DNA from: CAYVUV01 sp964455095
Lineage (GTDB): Bacteria > Desulfobacterota > Binatia > HRBIN30 > CADEER01
DNA: 5,205 nucleotides
Assembly (NCBI GenBank): GCA_964455095.1
Contig: CAYVUV010000032.1
Location: 1-5,205 of the forward strand
Direction: 5' to 3'
In this document: piece after piece, positions 1 to 5,205 of the stretch
How positions within the stretch are numbered: position 1 is the first letter of the stretch
How the letters are laid out: each line of letters opens with the position of its first letter
Notes under the pieces: generated by a model
Told to the model about the DNA's origin: nothing
Seen by the model: the letters and a program-made list of their open reading frames with translations, nothing else
The model's database searches: none
Position numbers and translations under genes: made by a program

Positions 1-318
1 GTTGGTGAGCAGGCAGCCGAGCCCGGTGCCAAAGGACAATCCGATGCGGTCCGCCTCCTCGGCGGCGATGCGCAGCCCGGCGGCGTCGGCGGCCAGATGG
101 GTGGCGGCGAAGAACAGCCGGCTGAGCCGGTCGAGACGACCGAGGCGCGCGCGCTTGTCCGCCGGCACGGCGGCGATCGGAATCTCTTCCGCCGGCGCGC
201 CCCCGTCGGGTTGCGAGGCGGCGCGTTCGCCCGCGACGACGCGCCGCACCAGATCGTCGATCGCGCAGCCGAGCGGCGAGACGACGCCGAACCCGGTGAT
301 CCAGATCGCCTCGCTCAC
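1..318 (-). CDS. Beta-ketoacyl-ACP synthase-like protein (KS or chain-length-factor partner), N-terminal part only
   Basis: The first 106 codons of a thiolase-fold condensing enzyme; the rest lies beyond the left edge. The GTG start at 318 gives a protein beginning VSEAIWITGFGVVSPLG (residues 1-17), the standard N-terminal strand of FabF-like synthases. It continues with a helix around residues 59-82 (LGRLDRLSRLFFAATHLAAD) and the strand LSFGTGLG (94-101), all at usual KAS positions. The start overlaps the stop of the preceding ketosynthase by four bases (GTGA), and a GGAGGG Shine-Dalgarno lies inside that gene's end, so translational coupling is likely. Residues 33-54 are a Pro/Ala-rich, less conserved stretch. 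The active-site Cys and His residues are not in the window, so it cannot be told whether this is an active KS or a chain-length-factor-like partner lacking the Cys. Family assignment is firm; role is inferred. Confidence 0.88.
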   Translation of the reverse strand, partial: MSEAIWITGFGVVSPLGCAIDDLVRRVVAGERAASQPDGGAPAEEIPIAAVPADKRARLGRLDRLSRLFFAATHLAADAAGLRIAAEEADRIGLSFGTGLGCLLTN

Positions 319-1550
319 CGGCCCGGACCCTCCGCACCGGGTGGGCGACGCAAGACCAGGGCGGCGTTGTTGCCGGCGAAAGCCGACGACGTCGACAGCG
401 CGACCCGGACCTCGCGCCGCCGGGCCGAGCCGCGCACGATATCGAGGCCACACGCGGGATCGAGTTGCTCGCAACCGGCCGTCGGCGGAATGATGCCTTC
501 GGCGAGAATCCGCGCGCACATGATCGCCTCGAAGCTGCCGGCCGCTCCCAGCGTGTGGCCGATGGCGCCCTTGATGGAGTTGACGGGGATGCTCGCGGCG
601 CCGGCGCCGAACACGGCGGTGATCGCCGCCATCTCCATGGCATCGTTGTACACCGTCCCGGTGCCGTGCGCGCTGATGAAGTCGACGGCACCCGCGCTGA
701 TGCCGGCATCGGCGAGCGCGGCGCGCATCGCCCGCGCCGCACCGGCGCCGTCGCGGGCCGGCGCCGTCATGTGCACCGCGTCGCCGGCGAGACCGGTTCC
801 GGCGACCTCGACCAACGCGCGAGCGCCGCGGGCGCGCGCGTGCTCGGCCGACTCGACGACCAGAATCGCCGCCCCCTCGCCGAGCTGCAAACCGTTGCGC
901 CGCGCATCGAACGGGCGCACCGTGTCGGCGGTCGTCGCGCGCAGGCAGTTGAAACCGCTGACGATGAACTCGCAGAGGATCTCGGCGCCGCCGACGACGA
1001 ACACGTCGCCTTGTCCACAGCGGATGAGCTCGAGCGCCATGCCGACGGCCTGCGTCCCCGACGCGCACGCGATCGACGGGCTCACCACCGGTCCGCAGAC
1101 ATCGAGCTCGCGCGCCAGCGTCGCGGCCACCGCGTAGTACGGCAACTGCAACAGGCGGCGGGCGTCGAACGGCGTGCCGGCGTGGCGATGGCGCAGATAG
1201 TCCTCGCCCGCCGGCATGCCGCCGAGCGTCGTCGCCAGCAGCACGCCGGTGCGGCTGCGATCGATGCGGCTGAGATCGAGACCGGCCTGCGCGAGCGCCT
1301 CGCGCGCCGCCGCCAGGGCGAACTGGCTGATGCGATCGAGCCGCCGCTGCTCGTCGCTGGAGAGCACGCCCGCGGGCGCGAAATCGCGCACCTCGCCGCC
1401 GACCGAGGCGGCGTCGATCGAACGCAGCGGCTGCAGCCCACTGCGCCCGGCCACCAACCCTTCCCACAGCGCGGGCACCCCGCAACCCAGCGGCGACAGC
1501 GCGCCGCAGCCGGTGATCACGGCCCGGCGTTGGTCGGGCTGGGGACTCAT
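315..1550 (-). CDS. Beta-ketoacyl-ACP synthase, FabF-like (KAS II family)
   Basis: A complete 411-residue condensing enzyme, close to the ~410 residues of FabF. It should catalyse decarboxylative Claisen condensation of malonyl-ACP with an acyl thioester in the cytoplasm. Visible landmarks, numbered from the ATG: AVITGCGALSPLG at the N-terminus; nucleophile Cys162 in SIACASG; His295 in SAHGTGT; Lys327 and His332 in NSIKGAIGHTLGAAG; C-terminal SSAFAGNNAALVL near residue 388-400. Cys, His, Lys and His sit at almost the same spacing as in E. coli FabF, so it should be catalytically competent. The C-terminal gate loop reads AFAGNN rather than the usual GFGGTN. The ATG at 1550 was chosen because it places the start about 10 residues before the first conserved strand; an in-frame GTG at 1568 (six codons earlier, GGAG only 3 nt away) is the alternative. 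It is coupled to the downstream KS-like gene through GTGA. Context favours a specialised pathway rather than housekeeping fatty acid synthesis, but this is inference. Confidence 0.93.
   Translation of the reverse strand: MSPQPDQRRAVITGCGALSPLGCGVPALWEGLVAGRSGLQPLRSIDAASVGGEVRDFAPAGVLSSDEQRRLDRISQFALAAAREALAQAGLDLSRIDRSRTGVLLATTLGGMPAGEDYLRHRHAGTPFDARRLLQLPYYAVAATLARELDVCGPVVSPSIACASGTQAVGMALELIRCGQGDVFVVGGAEILCEFIVSGFNCLRATTADTVRPFDARRNGLQLGEGAAILVVESAEHARARGARALVEVAGTGLAGDAVHMTAPARDGAGAARAMRAALADAGISAGAVDFISAHGTGTVYNDAMEMAAITAVFGAGAASIPVNSIKGAIGHTLGAAGSFEAIMCARILAEGIIPPTAGCEQLDPACGLDIVRGSARRREVRVALSTSSAFAGNNAALVLRRPPGAEGPGR
328..333 (-). promoter_or_regulatory. Shine-Dalgarno site (GGAGGG) of the downstream KS-like gene
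   Basis: On the minus strand GGAGGG lies 9 nt before the GTG at 318, inside the last codons of the preceding ketosynthase. It supports that GTG as the start, together with the GTGA stop/start overlap. Confidence 0.65.
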
Positions 1551-1579
1551 TGCCGCCCCATTCCGCACGAGCTCCGGTT

Positions 1580-1618
1580 CCCTCTCCCCGATGGGAGAGG
1601 GTTAGGGTGAGGGGGATT
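1580..1618 (+). repeat. Left terminal inverted repeat, with internal hairpin
   Basis: A 39-nt arm. Its first 22 nt form a perfect 9-bp hairpin (CCCTCTCCC, loop CGAT, GGGAGAGGG), followed by the tail GTTAGGGTGAGGGGGATT minus its shared G. It pairs with the arm at 1719-1756. On the coding (minus) strand this is the arm nearest the ketosynthase start. Confidence 0.85.
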
Positions 1619-1718
1619 CAACAATCCTCCATGGCCTTCTGCTCGATCGTCCTATTGGCGCGTTCGCGTAGTGCAATTCTTGCAAGTCGCAGCCGACGAG
1701 AAGGTTCGAAGAACGTCG

Positions 1719-1756
1719 AATCCCCCTCACCCAACCCTCTCCCATCCGGGAGAGGG
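1719..1756 (-). repeat. Right terminal inverted repeat, with internal hairpin
   Basis: A 38-nt arm, the inverted copy of 1580-1618. It contains the hairpin CCCTCTCCC, loop ATCC, GGGAGAGGG at 1735-1756. It lies about 45 nt past the lipid kinase stop codon. On the transcribed strand the hairpin is followed by a G-rich, not U-rich, tail, so it is not a standard intrinsic terminator. Confidence 0.85.
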
Positions 1757-1801
1757 CTCGGAGGGCGACACTAGCGCGCCGGCGGTGCGTGATGCCACCG
1801 G

Positions 1802-2791
1802 TCAGCCCGGCACGCACACCGCCACGGCGTGCGGCACGGCGCTGATGCGGAACGATGCCGGCAGCGGGTGCTCTTCGCCGTCGATCTGGCAGATGCCGGG
1901 CCGGGCGGCGTCGACGGTCAGCTCGCGCACGCGTTCGATGACCTGAGGCGCCGACACGGGATACCCGCGCTCGTAGCGCTGGTGGCGCATGAACGCGGCG
2001 GGAACGCGGCGCATGTAGTCGCGCACGCCGGTGATCAGGTGCACGTCGAGCCGCCCGTCGTCGGCGGCGTTGTCGGCGTCGAAGCGGAACTCGCCGCCGT
2101 GGATGGGCGTGTTGGTGACGAGCAGATTGTACCACCGGGTCTGGACGACCACCCCGTCGAGCCCGACGCGGCCGGGGCCGCCGTGCGGGCGCAACATGTT
2201 GAGCGCGTAGCTGACCATGTAGAGCGGGTAGCCGCCGCGGACGAGCCGCAGCGCGGCCAGCAGGCGATTGCGGAGAATGAGGATGTCGGCGTCCATGCCG
2301 AGAGCAAACGAGCTGACGAAGTATTGATCGCCGACGCGTCCGATATCGACGCGCCGGCGCGCGCCGTGGCGAATGGCCGCCAGCGCGTCGTCGATGCCGC
2401 CGCCGTCGCGGCGCAGCGACGGCAGGCGCAGCGCGCGCGCGAAGTTGTTGGCCGTGCCGAGCGGCCAGATCGCCAGCGCCGGGGCGGCGGTCAGCTCCCC
2501 TTGCATCAGGCCTTGCACCACCTCGCGCACGGTCCCGTCGCCGCCGGCGGCCACCACCACGTCCGGCCGCTGCGCGGCGATCAGCGCGGCAACGCGGTCG
2601 GCGTCGGCCCCATCGCCGCGCGTTTCCAGCGCCTCGCAGCACGCGGCATCGGCGCGCAATCGCTCGACCGCTGTGCGCCACAACGCGGCCAGGCGACCGT
2701 TGCGCGCGCGCGGGTTGCCGATCACCGCGATCCGCTGTGCACCGGCCCCGGTGACGCCCGCGCCGGGCACGGAAGAGAGCGCGACGCTCAT
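1802..2791 (-). CDS. Lipid kinase of the diacylglycerol kinase catalytic family (YegS/DgkB-like)
   Basis: A complete 329-residue protein, in the normal range for soluble bacterial lipid kinases, which phosphorylate diacylglycerol or related lipid alcohols with ATP at the inner membrane face. Diagnostic motifs: IAVIGNPRARNG (residues 21-32, family NP motif); GGDGTVREVVQGL (83-95, nucleotide-binding glycine loop); PLGTANNFAR (110-119); DGRLDV (245-250); and IDGEE (303-307, usual acidic site near the C-terminus). All key family motifs are intact, so it is probably active. The ATG at 2791 lies 9 nt after the ligase stop; no good Shine-Dalgarno precedes it, suggesting reinitiation from the upstream gene. 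The roughly 20 residues before the first conserved strand are Gly/Ala-rich and could be partly unused if a GTG at codon 8 is the real start. Its substrate is unknown; the motifs do not separate diacylglycerol from sphingoid-type or other lipid acceptors. Confidence 0.92.
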   Translation of the reverse strand: MSVALSSVPGAGVTGAGAQRIAVIGNPRARNGRLAALWRTAVERLRADAACCEALETRGDGADADRVAALIAAQRPDVVVAAGGDGTVREVVQGLMQGELTAAPALAIWPLGTANNFARALRLPSLRRDGGGIDDALAAIRHGARRRVDIGRVGDQYFVSSFALGMDADILILRNRLLAALRLVRGGYPLYMVSYALNMLRPHGGPGRVGLDGVVVQTRWYNLLVTNTPIHGGEFRFDADNAADDGRLDVHLITGVRDYMRRVPAAFMRHQRYERGYPVSAPQVIERVRELTVDAARPGICQIDGEEHPLPASFRISAVPHAVAVCVPG

Positions 2792-2800
2792 CGGACGCGC

Positions 2801-4198
2801 CTACGCGCGGTCCTCGCGCAGCATGCGCCGGCGCCGGCGGGCGTTGCGGATCTGCCGGCGTATCAGGTGCGTCAGCGTGCGCAAGTCGAAGCTCGGCCAC
2901 TCGAGCAGCGCTTCCATGATGGTGATCGTCTTGCGCCCCTCGCCGCGCCAGTCGCTGATGACCGACGGCTTGTAGATCTTCGGGCCGCGGAACATCGCGC
3001 TGCGGTCGAGCACCTCGTTGTGGCCCAGATACTCGACCGTCACCGGCATCCCGAGGCGCTCGGCCAGGCGCCGCTCGGCCGCGGCGTTGCGCGCCTGTGC
3101 GGGACGTTCGACCTCCATCAGAAAGTGCAGGCCGCGGCGGCGCACGAGGATGAAGAAGATGCGGGTGCCGAGCTGGTCGCCGAAATCATACGCCGCGTCG
3201 AGTACCTCGTACGGCGTCGTGCGCGCGCCGTCGATCTCGATGACGTCGTCAAAGCGCCCCAACACCTCGCCGGTCGGCCCCGCCTGACCGCAGCGGCAGG
3301 CGTCGCGGTCGAGGCGGATCAGGTCGCCGGTGAAGTAGCGCACCAGCGGCATCACCTCGTGGACGAGACTGGTCACGGTGAGGACCCCGGCGCTGCCCGG
3401 CTCGACCGGCGCATGCGTCCGTGGATCAAGGACCTCCATTTCGACGAGATCCGTGCACAGATGGAGTCGACCTTCCGTGCAGCTCACGCCGAGGAGCAGC
3501 GTCTCGTTCGACCCGTAGATCTCCACCACACGCGCCTGCCAGTCGTGCTCGATGACGCGGCGCAGCGCCGGCGGCAGCGCCGCGCCGCCGGCGAAGATCA
3601 CGCGCACCGAGCCGAGCGCGGCGCGCACGTCGATGCCCTGCGCGACGGCCAGGTCGTGCAGCAGGATCGGCTCGAGCGGCAAGCTGGCGAGCGCCGTCAC
3701 CTGCAGGCGGCGGATGAAGTCGAGGACGCGGTCGAACGGCACGTCCCAGGTCATGTTGCCGGCCGCGATGTGACACGCGCCGGCCTGGCGCAGCGCTTCC
3801 TCGAAGACGAACGAGACCGGGGCGAAGAGCGGGAAGCGGTTGAGCAGGATGGTCTCGCCCGCCAGCTCGGGCACCATGCGCCGGACGACCGCGCCCATGG
3901 CTTGCACCTCCGACAGCCCGGCCCAGGTCGAGATCGGCTCGCCGGTGGTGCCGCTGGTCTCGTGGTAGTGCCAGGCCTTGGCCGCCGGAACGGCGAGCAT
4001 GCCGTAGGGTGTTGCCTCGCGCAGATGGTCTTTGAACGTGAGCGGCAGGCCGCCGAGCTCGGCGCGGCCGTTGAGCTCGTAGCCGGCGAGGTGGGTGGCG
4101 TAGAACGGGCTGCGCCGGGCGCGGGCGATCGCCTCGCGCAGGCGGGTGTCGCCGTCCGCCGCGGCGCCGCGCGCCAGGGTCGTTGCCATCGTGTTCAC
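2801..4198 (-). CDS. PaaK/F390-synthetase-like adenylate-forming ligase (phenylacetate-CoA ligase family)
   Basis: A 465-residue member of the ANL superfamily, expected to activate a carboxylic acid as an acyl-adenylate and pass it to CoA or an ACP. Motifs in order (from the GTG): ETSGTTGEP (80-88, phosphate-binding loop); IYGSNET (227-233, adenine-site motif); VRYFTGD (286-292); CRCG (301-304) and LGRFDDVIEIDG (313-324), the Cys-pair plus GR-DD pattern typical of PaaK relatives. The C-terminal catalytic Lys is probably Lys407 or Lys410 in RGPKIYKP, not certain. A basic tail (447-461, RRQIRNARRRRRMLR) extends past the usual domain. The GTG at 4198 has a GAGGAG ribosome site 9 nt upstream; the ATG at 4189, three codons later, is the alternative but sits 18 nt from that site. 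The frame stays open further upstream to 4486 only inside the exporter gene. It follows the exporter by 52 nt. Substrate unknown; an aryl or fatty acid starter is plausible from context. Confidence 0.9.
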   Translation of the reverse strand: MNTMATTLARGAAADGDTRLREAIARARRSPFYATHLAGYELNGRAELGGLPLTFKDHLREATPYGMLAVPAAKAWHYHETSGTTGEPISTWAGLSEVQAMGAVVRRMVPELAGETILLNRFPLFAPVSFVFEEALRQAGACHIAAGNMTWDVPFDRVLDFIRRLQVTALASLPLEPILLHDLAVAQGIDVRAALGSVRVIFAGGAALPPALRRVIEHDWQARVVEIYGSNETLLLGVSCTEGRLHLCTDLVEMEVLDPRTHAPVEPGSAGVLTVTSLVHEVMPLVRYFTGDLIRLDRDACRCGQAGPTGEVLGRFDDVIEIDGARTTPYEVLDAAYDFGDQLGTRIFFILVRRRGLHFLMEVERPAQARNAAAERRLAERLGMPVTVEYLGHNEVLDRSAMFRGPKIYKPSVISDWRGEGRKTITIMEALLEWPSFDLRTLTHLIRRQIRNARRRRRMLREDRA

Positions 4199-4207
4199 TT
4201 GATTTGA

Positions 4208-4213
4208 CTCCTC
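4208..4213 (-). promoter_or_regulatory. Shine-Dalgarno site (GAGGAG) of the ligase gene
   Basis: Reading the minus strand, GAGGAG is followed by a 9-nt spacer and then GTG at 4198. This is the reason for preferring that GTG over the ATG at 4189. Confidence 0.65.
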
Positions 4214-4223
4214 GCACCGCGAG
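4211..4223 (-). other. Small GC hairpin overlapping the ligase ribosome binding site
   Basis: CTCGC and GCGAG, separated by three bases, form a 5-bp perfect stem whose 3' arm supplies the first three bases of the GAGGAG Shine-Dalgarno. Folding could reduce access to the site. In such GC-rich sequence a 5-bp stem can arise by chance. Confidence 0.3.
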
Positions 4224-4250
4224 TCGGGCTCGCCGGCTCGCTGCGCTGGC

Positions 4251-5205
4251 TCAGGGGTTTGCCGATCGCATCGCACGGCTCGTCTTCGCCGAGGACACGA
4301 GCGCGAGCAGCGCTGGCAGGAGAATAAACGACAGGACCAGACAGAGAAAGAGGCCCGCCCCGGCCAGGCGCCCCATGGAAGCCAGCGGGGGATAACGCGA
4401 CAAACCGAGAAAACCGAACCCGACGACGGTGGTGAGCGCCGCGACGACGACCGCGCGCCCTTCCCAGCGCAGGCCGCTGGGCGCACTGCCCTGTTGCCGG
4501 GCGCGCTCGGCGATGTACACCCCGTAGTCGACGCCGATGCCGAACATCATCGGCGTGACGACCAGATTGATGGGGTCGATCGGCGTGCCCGTCACCGCCA
4601 TCGCGGCGAAGACCGCGATCACCGCCAGCACCACCGGCGCCAGGATGGCCAGCGCGGTGGCCACGCTGCCGGCGCCGAGCAACAGCAACAGCGCGTTGCC
4701 GATCAGGCTCAAGCCGAAGAAGTACCCGAGCTCCCGGCGCAGCACGGAGGCCAGCTCCGTTTCGAGCAGGGCGCGAGCCGCGACCGCGATGGACAGCGGA
4801 GCCATGTCCTGGCGCAGGCGCTCGGCGACGGCGCCGAAGGACACGCCCGGCGCCGGCTGGAGATACGTCGCGACGATGTACTCGCCGTGGCGCTCGCGCA
4901 CGTGGTGATCGATGAGCACCGCCAGCGGCGCCAGCGCCGCATCGCCCAGCCGCGCCAGGTCGCTGCGCGGCTGCGCCAGGGCGCTCAGCGCTGCCTCGAA
5001 GCGCGCCGGGACGAAGCCGTGACGCGCCAGCGCGCCGCGCAGCTCCGCCGCCGCCGTCGCCCATGGCAGCGCCGCGTCGCGCGCCAGACGCGCCTGCTGC
5101 ACGCGCGCCGACGGCAGCACCGCATCGACGCTCTGCACCGAGCTCAGCAACCCCTCGGTGCGGTAGGCGCGCAAGCGCTCGGCGACCGCCTCACTCTCCT
5201 GCAGC
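4251..5205 (-). CDS. MMPL/RND-family predicted exporter, C-terminal portion
   Basis: The last ~317 residues of an inner-membrane transporter whose N-terminal half lies beyond the right edge; full family members are about 750-850 residues. Residues 1 to about 155 of this fragment are soluble and correspond to the second periplasmic domain. Five hydrophobic segments follow at roughly 160-179, 181-204, 211-231, 251-269 and 280-303, matching TM8-TM12. The third carries GIGVDYGVYI, with Asp226 of the fragment equivalent to the TM10 Asp of the GxDY motif thought to take part in proton coupling in MmpL-type pumps. The segment GTPIDPINLVVTPMMFGIG is very typical of the COG4258-type exporters found in aryl polyene and related lipid clusters. 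It likely uses proton motive force to move a lipid-like product out of the inner membrane. The frame is open to the window edge with no credible start. It ends 52 nt before the ligase gene. Confidence 0.92.
   Translation of the reverse strand, partial: LQESEAVAERLRAYRTEGLLSSVQSVDAVLPSARVQQARLARDAALPWATAAAELRGALARHGFVPARFEAALSALAQPRSDLARLGDAALAPLAVLIDHHVRERHGEYIVATYLQPAPGVSFGAVAERLRQDMAPLSIAVAARALLETELASVLRRELGYFFGLSLIGNALLLLLGAGSVATALAILAPVVLAVIAVFAAMAVTGTPIDPINLVVTPMMFGIGVDYGVYIAERARQQGSAPSGLRWEGRAVVVAALTTVVGFGFLGLSRYPPLASMGRLAGAGLFLCLVLSFILLPALLALVSSAKTSRAMRSANP

Larger units (their letters stand above)
1580..1756. repeat. 177-bp REP/MITE-like element with 38-39 bp terminal inverted repeats
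   Basis: The left arm (1580-1618) and the reverse complement of the right arm (1719-1756) are the same sequence apart from one mismatch and one single-base insertion. Each arm contains its own hairpin, CCCTCTCCC paired with GGGAGAGGG (9 bp, loop of about 4), followed by a GGGTGAGGGGGATT-type tail. The two hairpins flank a unique core of about 100 bp (1619-1718) that is less GC-rich than the neighbouring genes and has no credible coding capacity. The design matches paired REP sequences (BIMEs) or a non-autonomous MITE. No transposase is present and no clear target-site duplication is visible at the ends. Inside the transcript it would fold strongly, just 29 nt before the ketosynthase start codon, so it could affect mRNA stability or partly uncouple the two halves of the operon; that effect is inference. 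Confidence 0.85.
1551..1801. other. Intergenic gap between lipid kinase and ketosynthase genes
   Basis: This 251-nt stretch separates two co-directional genes whose other operon neighbours are packed within about 50 nt. It is mostly the 177-bp inverted-repeat element at 1580-1756. The remaining flanks are 45 nt after the kinase stop (1757-1801) and 29 nt before the ketosynthase ATG (1551-1579), the latter containing only a weak Shine-Dalgarno-like GGGG 5 nt before the ATG. I see no convincing -10/-35 promoter and no hairpin followed by a T-run on the minus strand. Confidence 0.7.

Noticed and set aside
465..1610. A 381-codon open frame on the plus strand opposite the ketosynthase
   Set aside because: Antisense shadow of a gene with a complete catalytic set; low-complexity Arg/Ala/Gly composition and no motif.
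1619..1718. Possible short peptide encoded in the core of the repeat element
   Set aside because: The open frame there continues from the repeat arm into kinase shadow sequence, with no start codon plus ribosome site of its own. I recognise no protein family in it.
1735..1756. Intrinsic terminator after the lipid kinase
   Set aside because: The hairpin is strong, but on the transcribed strand it is followed by G-rich sequence with no U-run, and it is better explained as one arm of the inverted-repeat element.
1570..1770. Target-site duplication flanking the repeat element
   Set aside because: Flanks (CTCCGGTT on the left, CTCGGAGG on the right) share only a few bases, not a clean direct repeat, so a specific transposition event cannot be claimed.
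1602..2900. A long minus-strand open frame overlapping the lipid kinase in another frame
   Set aside because: Arg/Ala/Pro-rich shadow of the kinase that runs into the repeat element; no domain and no plausible start.
1829..4207. A 792-codon open frame on the plus strand
   Set aside because: It lies antisense to both the ligase and lipid kinase genes, which have clear family motifs. Its protein is rich in Arg, Ala, His and Asp with no recognisable domain, as expected from the mirror frame of GC-rich coding sequence.
4199..4486. Upstream extension of the ligase reading frame
   Set aside because: It would overlap the exporter C-terminus out of frame, has no homology-like content, and ignores the good ribosome site before 4198.

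Overview
The window is a GC-rich stretch in which every supported gene lies on the minus strand, so transcription runs from high to low coordinates. It looks like the middle of one operon, cut at both ends. In transcription order it holds: (1) the C-terminal part of an MMPL/RND-type 'predicted exporter' (4251-5205, N-terminus beyond the window); (2) a PaaK/F390-synthetase-like adenylate-forming ligase (2801-4198); (3) a YegS/DgkB-type lipid kinase of the diacylglycerol kinase catalytic family (1802-2791); (4) a complete beta-ketoacyl-ACP synthase with the full Cys-His-Lys-His set (315-1550); and (5) the first 106 codons of a second beta-ketoacyl synthase-like protein (1-318, running off the left edge). 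Spacings are 52 nt, 9 nt, 251 nt and a 4-nt GTGA overlap. The only sizeable non-coding stretch, 1551-1801, is mostly filled by a 177-bp repeat with near-perfect ~38-bp terminal inverted repeats, each arm itself a hairpin.

The combination of tandem ketosynthases, an acyl/aryl-activating ligase and an MMPL-type lipid exporter is characteristic of bacterial pathways that build a fatty-acid-like or polyene chain on an acyl carrier protein and export it to the outer envelope, such as aryl polyene, xanthomonadin or flexirubin clusters. The ligase would supply an activated starter or acyl group, the ketosynthase pair would extend the chain, the lipid kinase would phosphorylate a lipid intermediate or carrier, and the exporter would move the product across the inner membrane. 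This pathway reading is inference; no ACP, ketoreductase, dehydratase, ammonia lyase or acyltransferase is visible in the window, so the product class is not settled.

Host: codon and base composition, the exporter type and the CCCTCTCCC/GGGAGAGGG repeat family suggest a high-GC Gram-negative bacterium (Proteobacteria or a related uncultured lineage such as Binatota or Rokubacteria). I cannot place it more precisely from sequence alone. No rRNA, tRNA, CRISPR, transposase, convincing promoter or classic intrinsic terminator was found.
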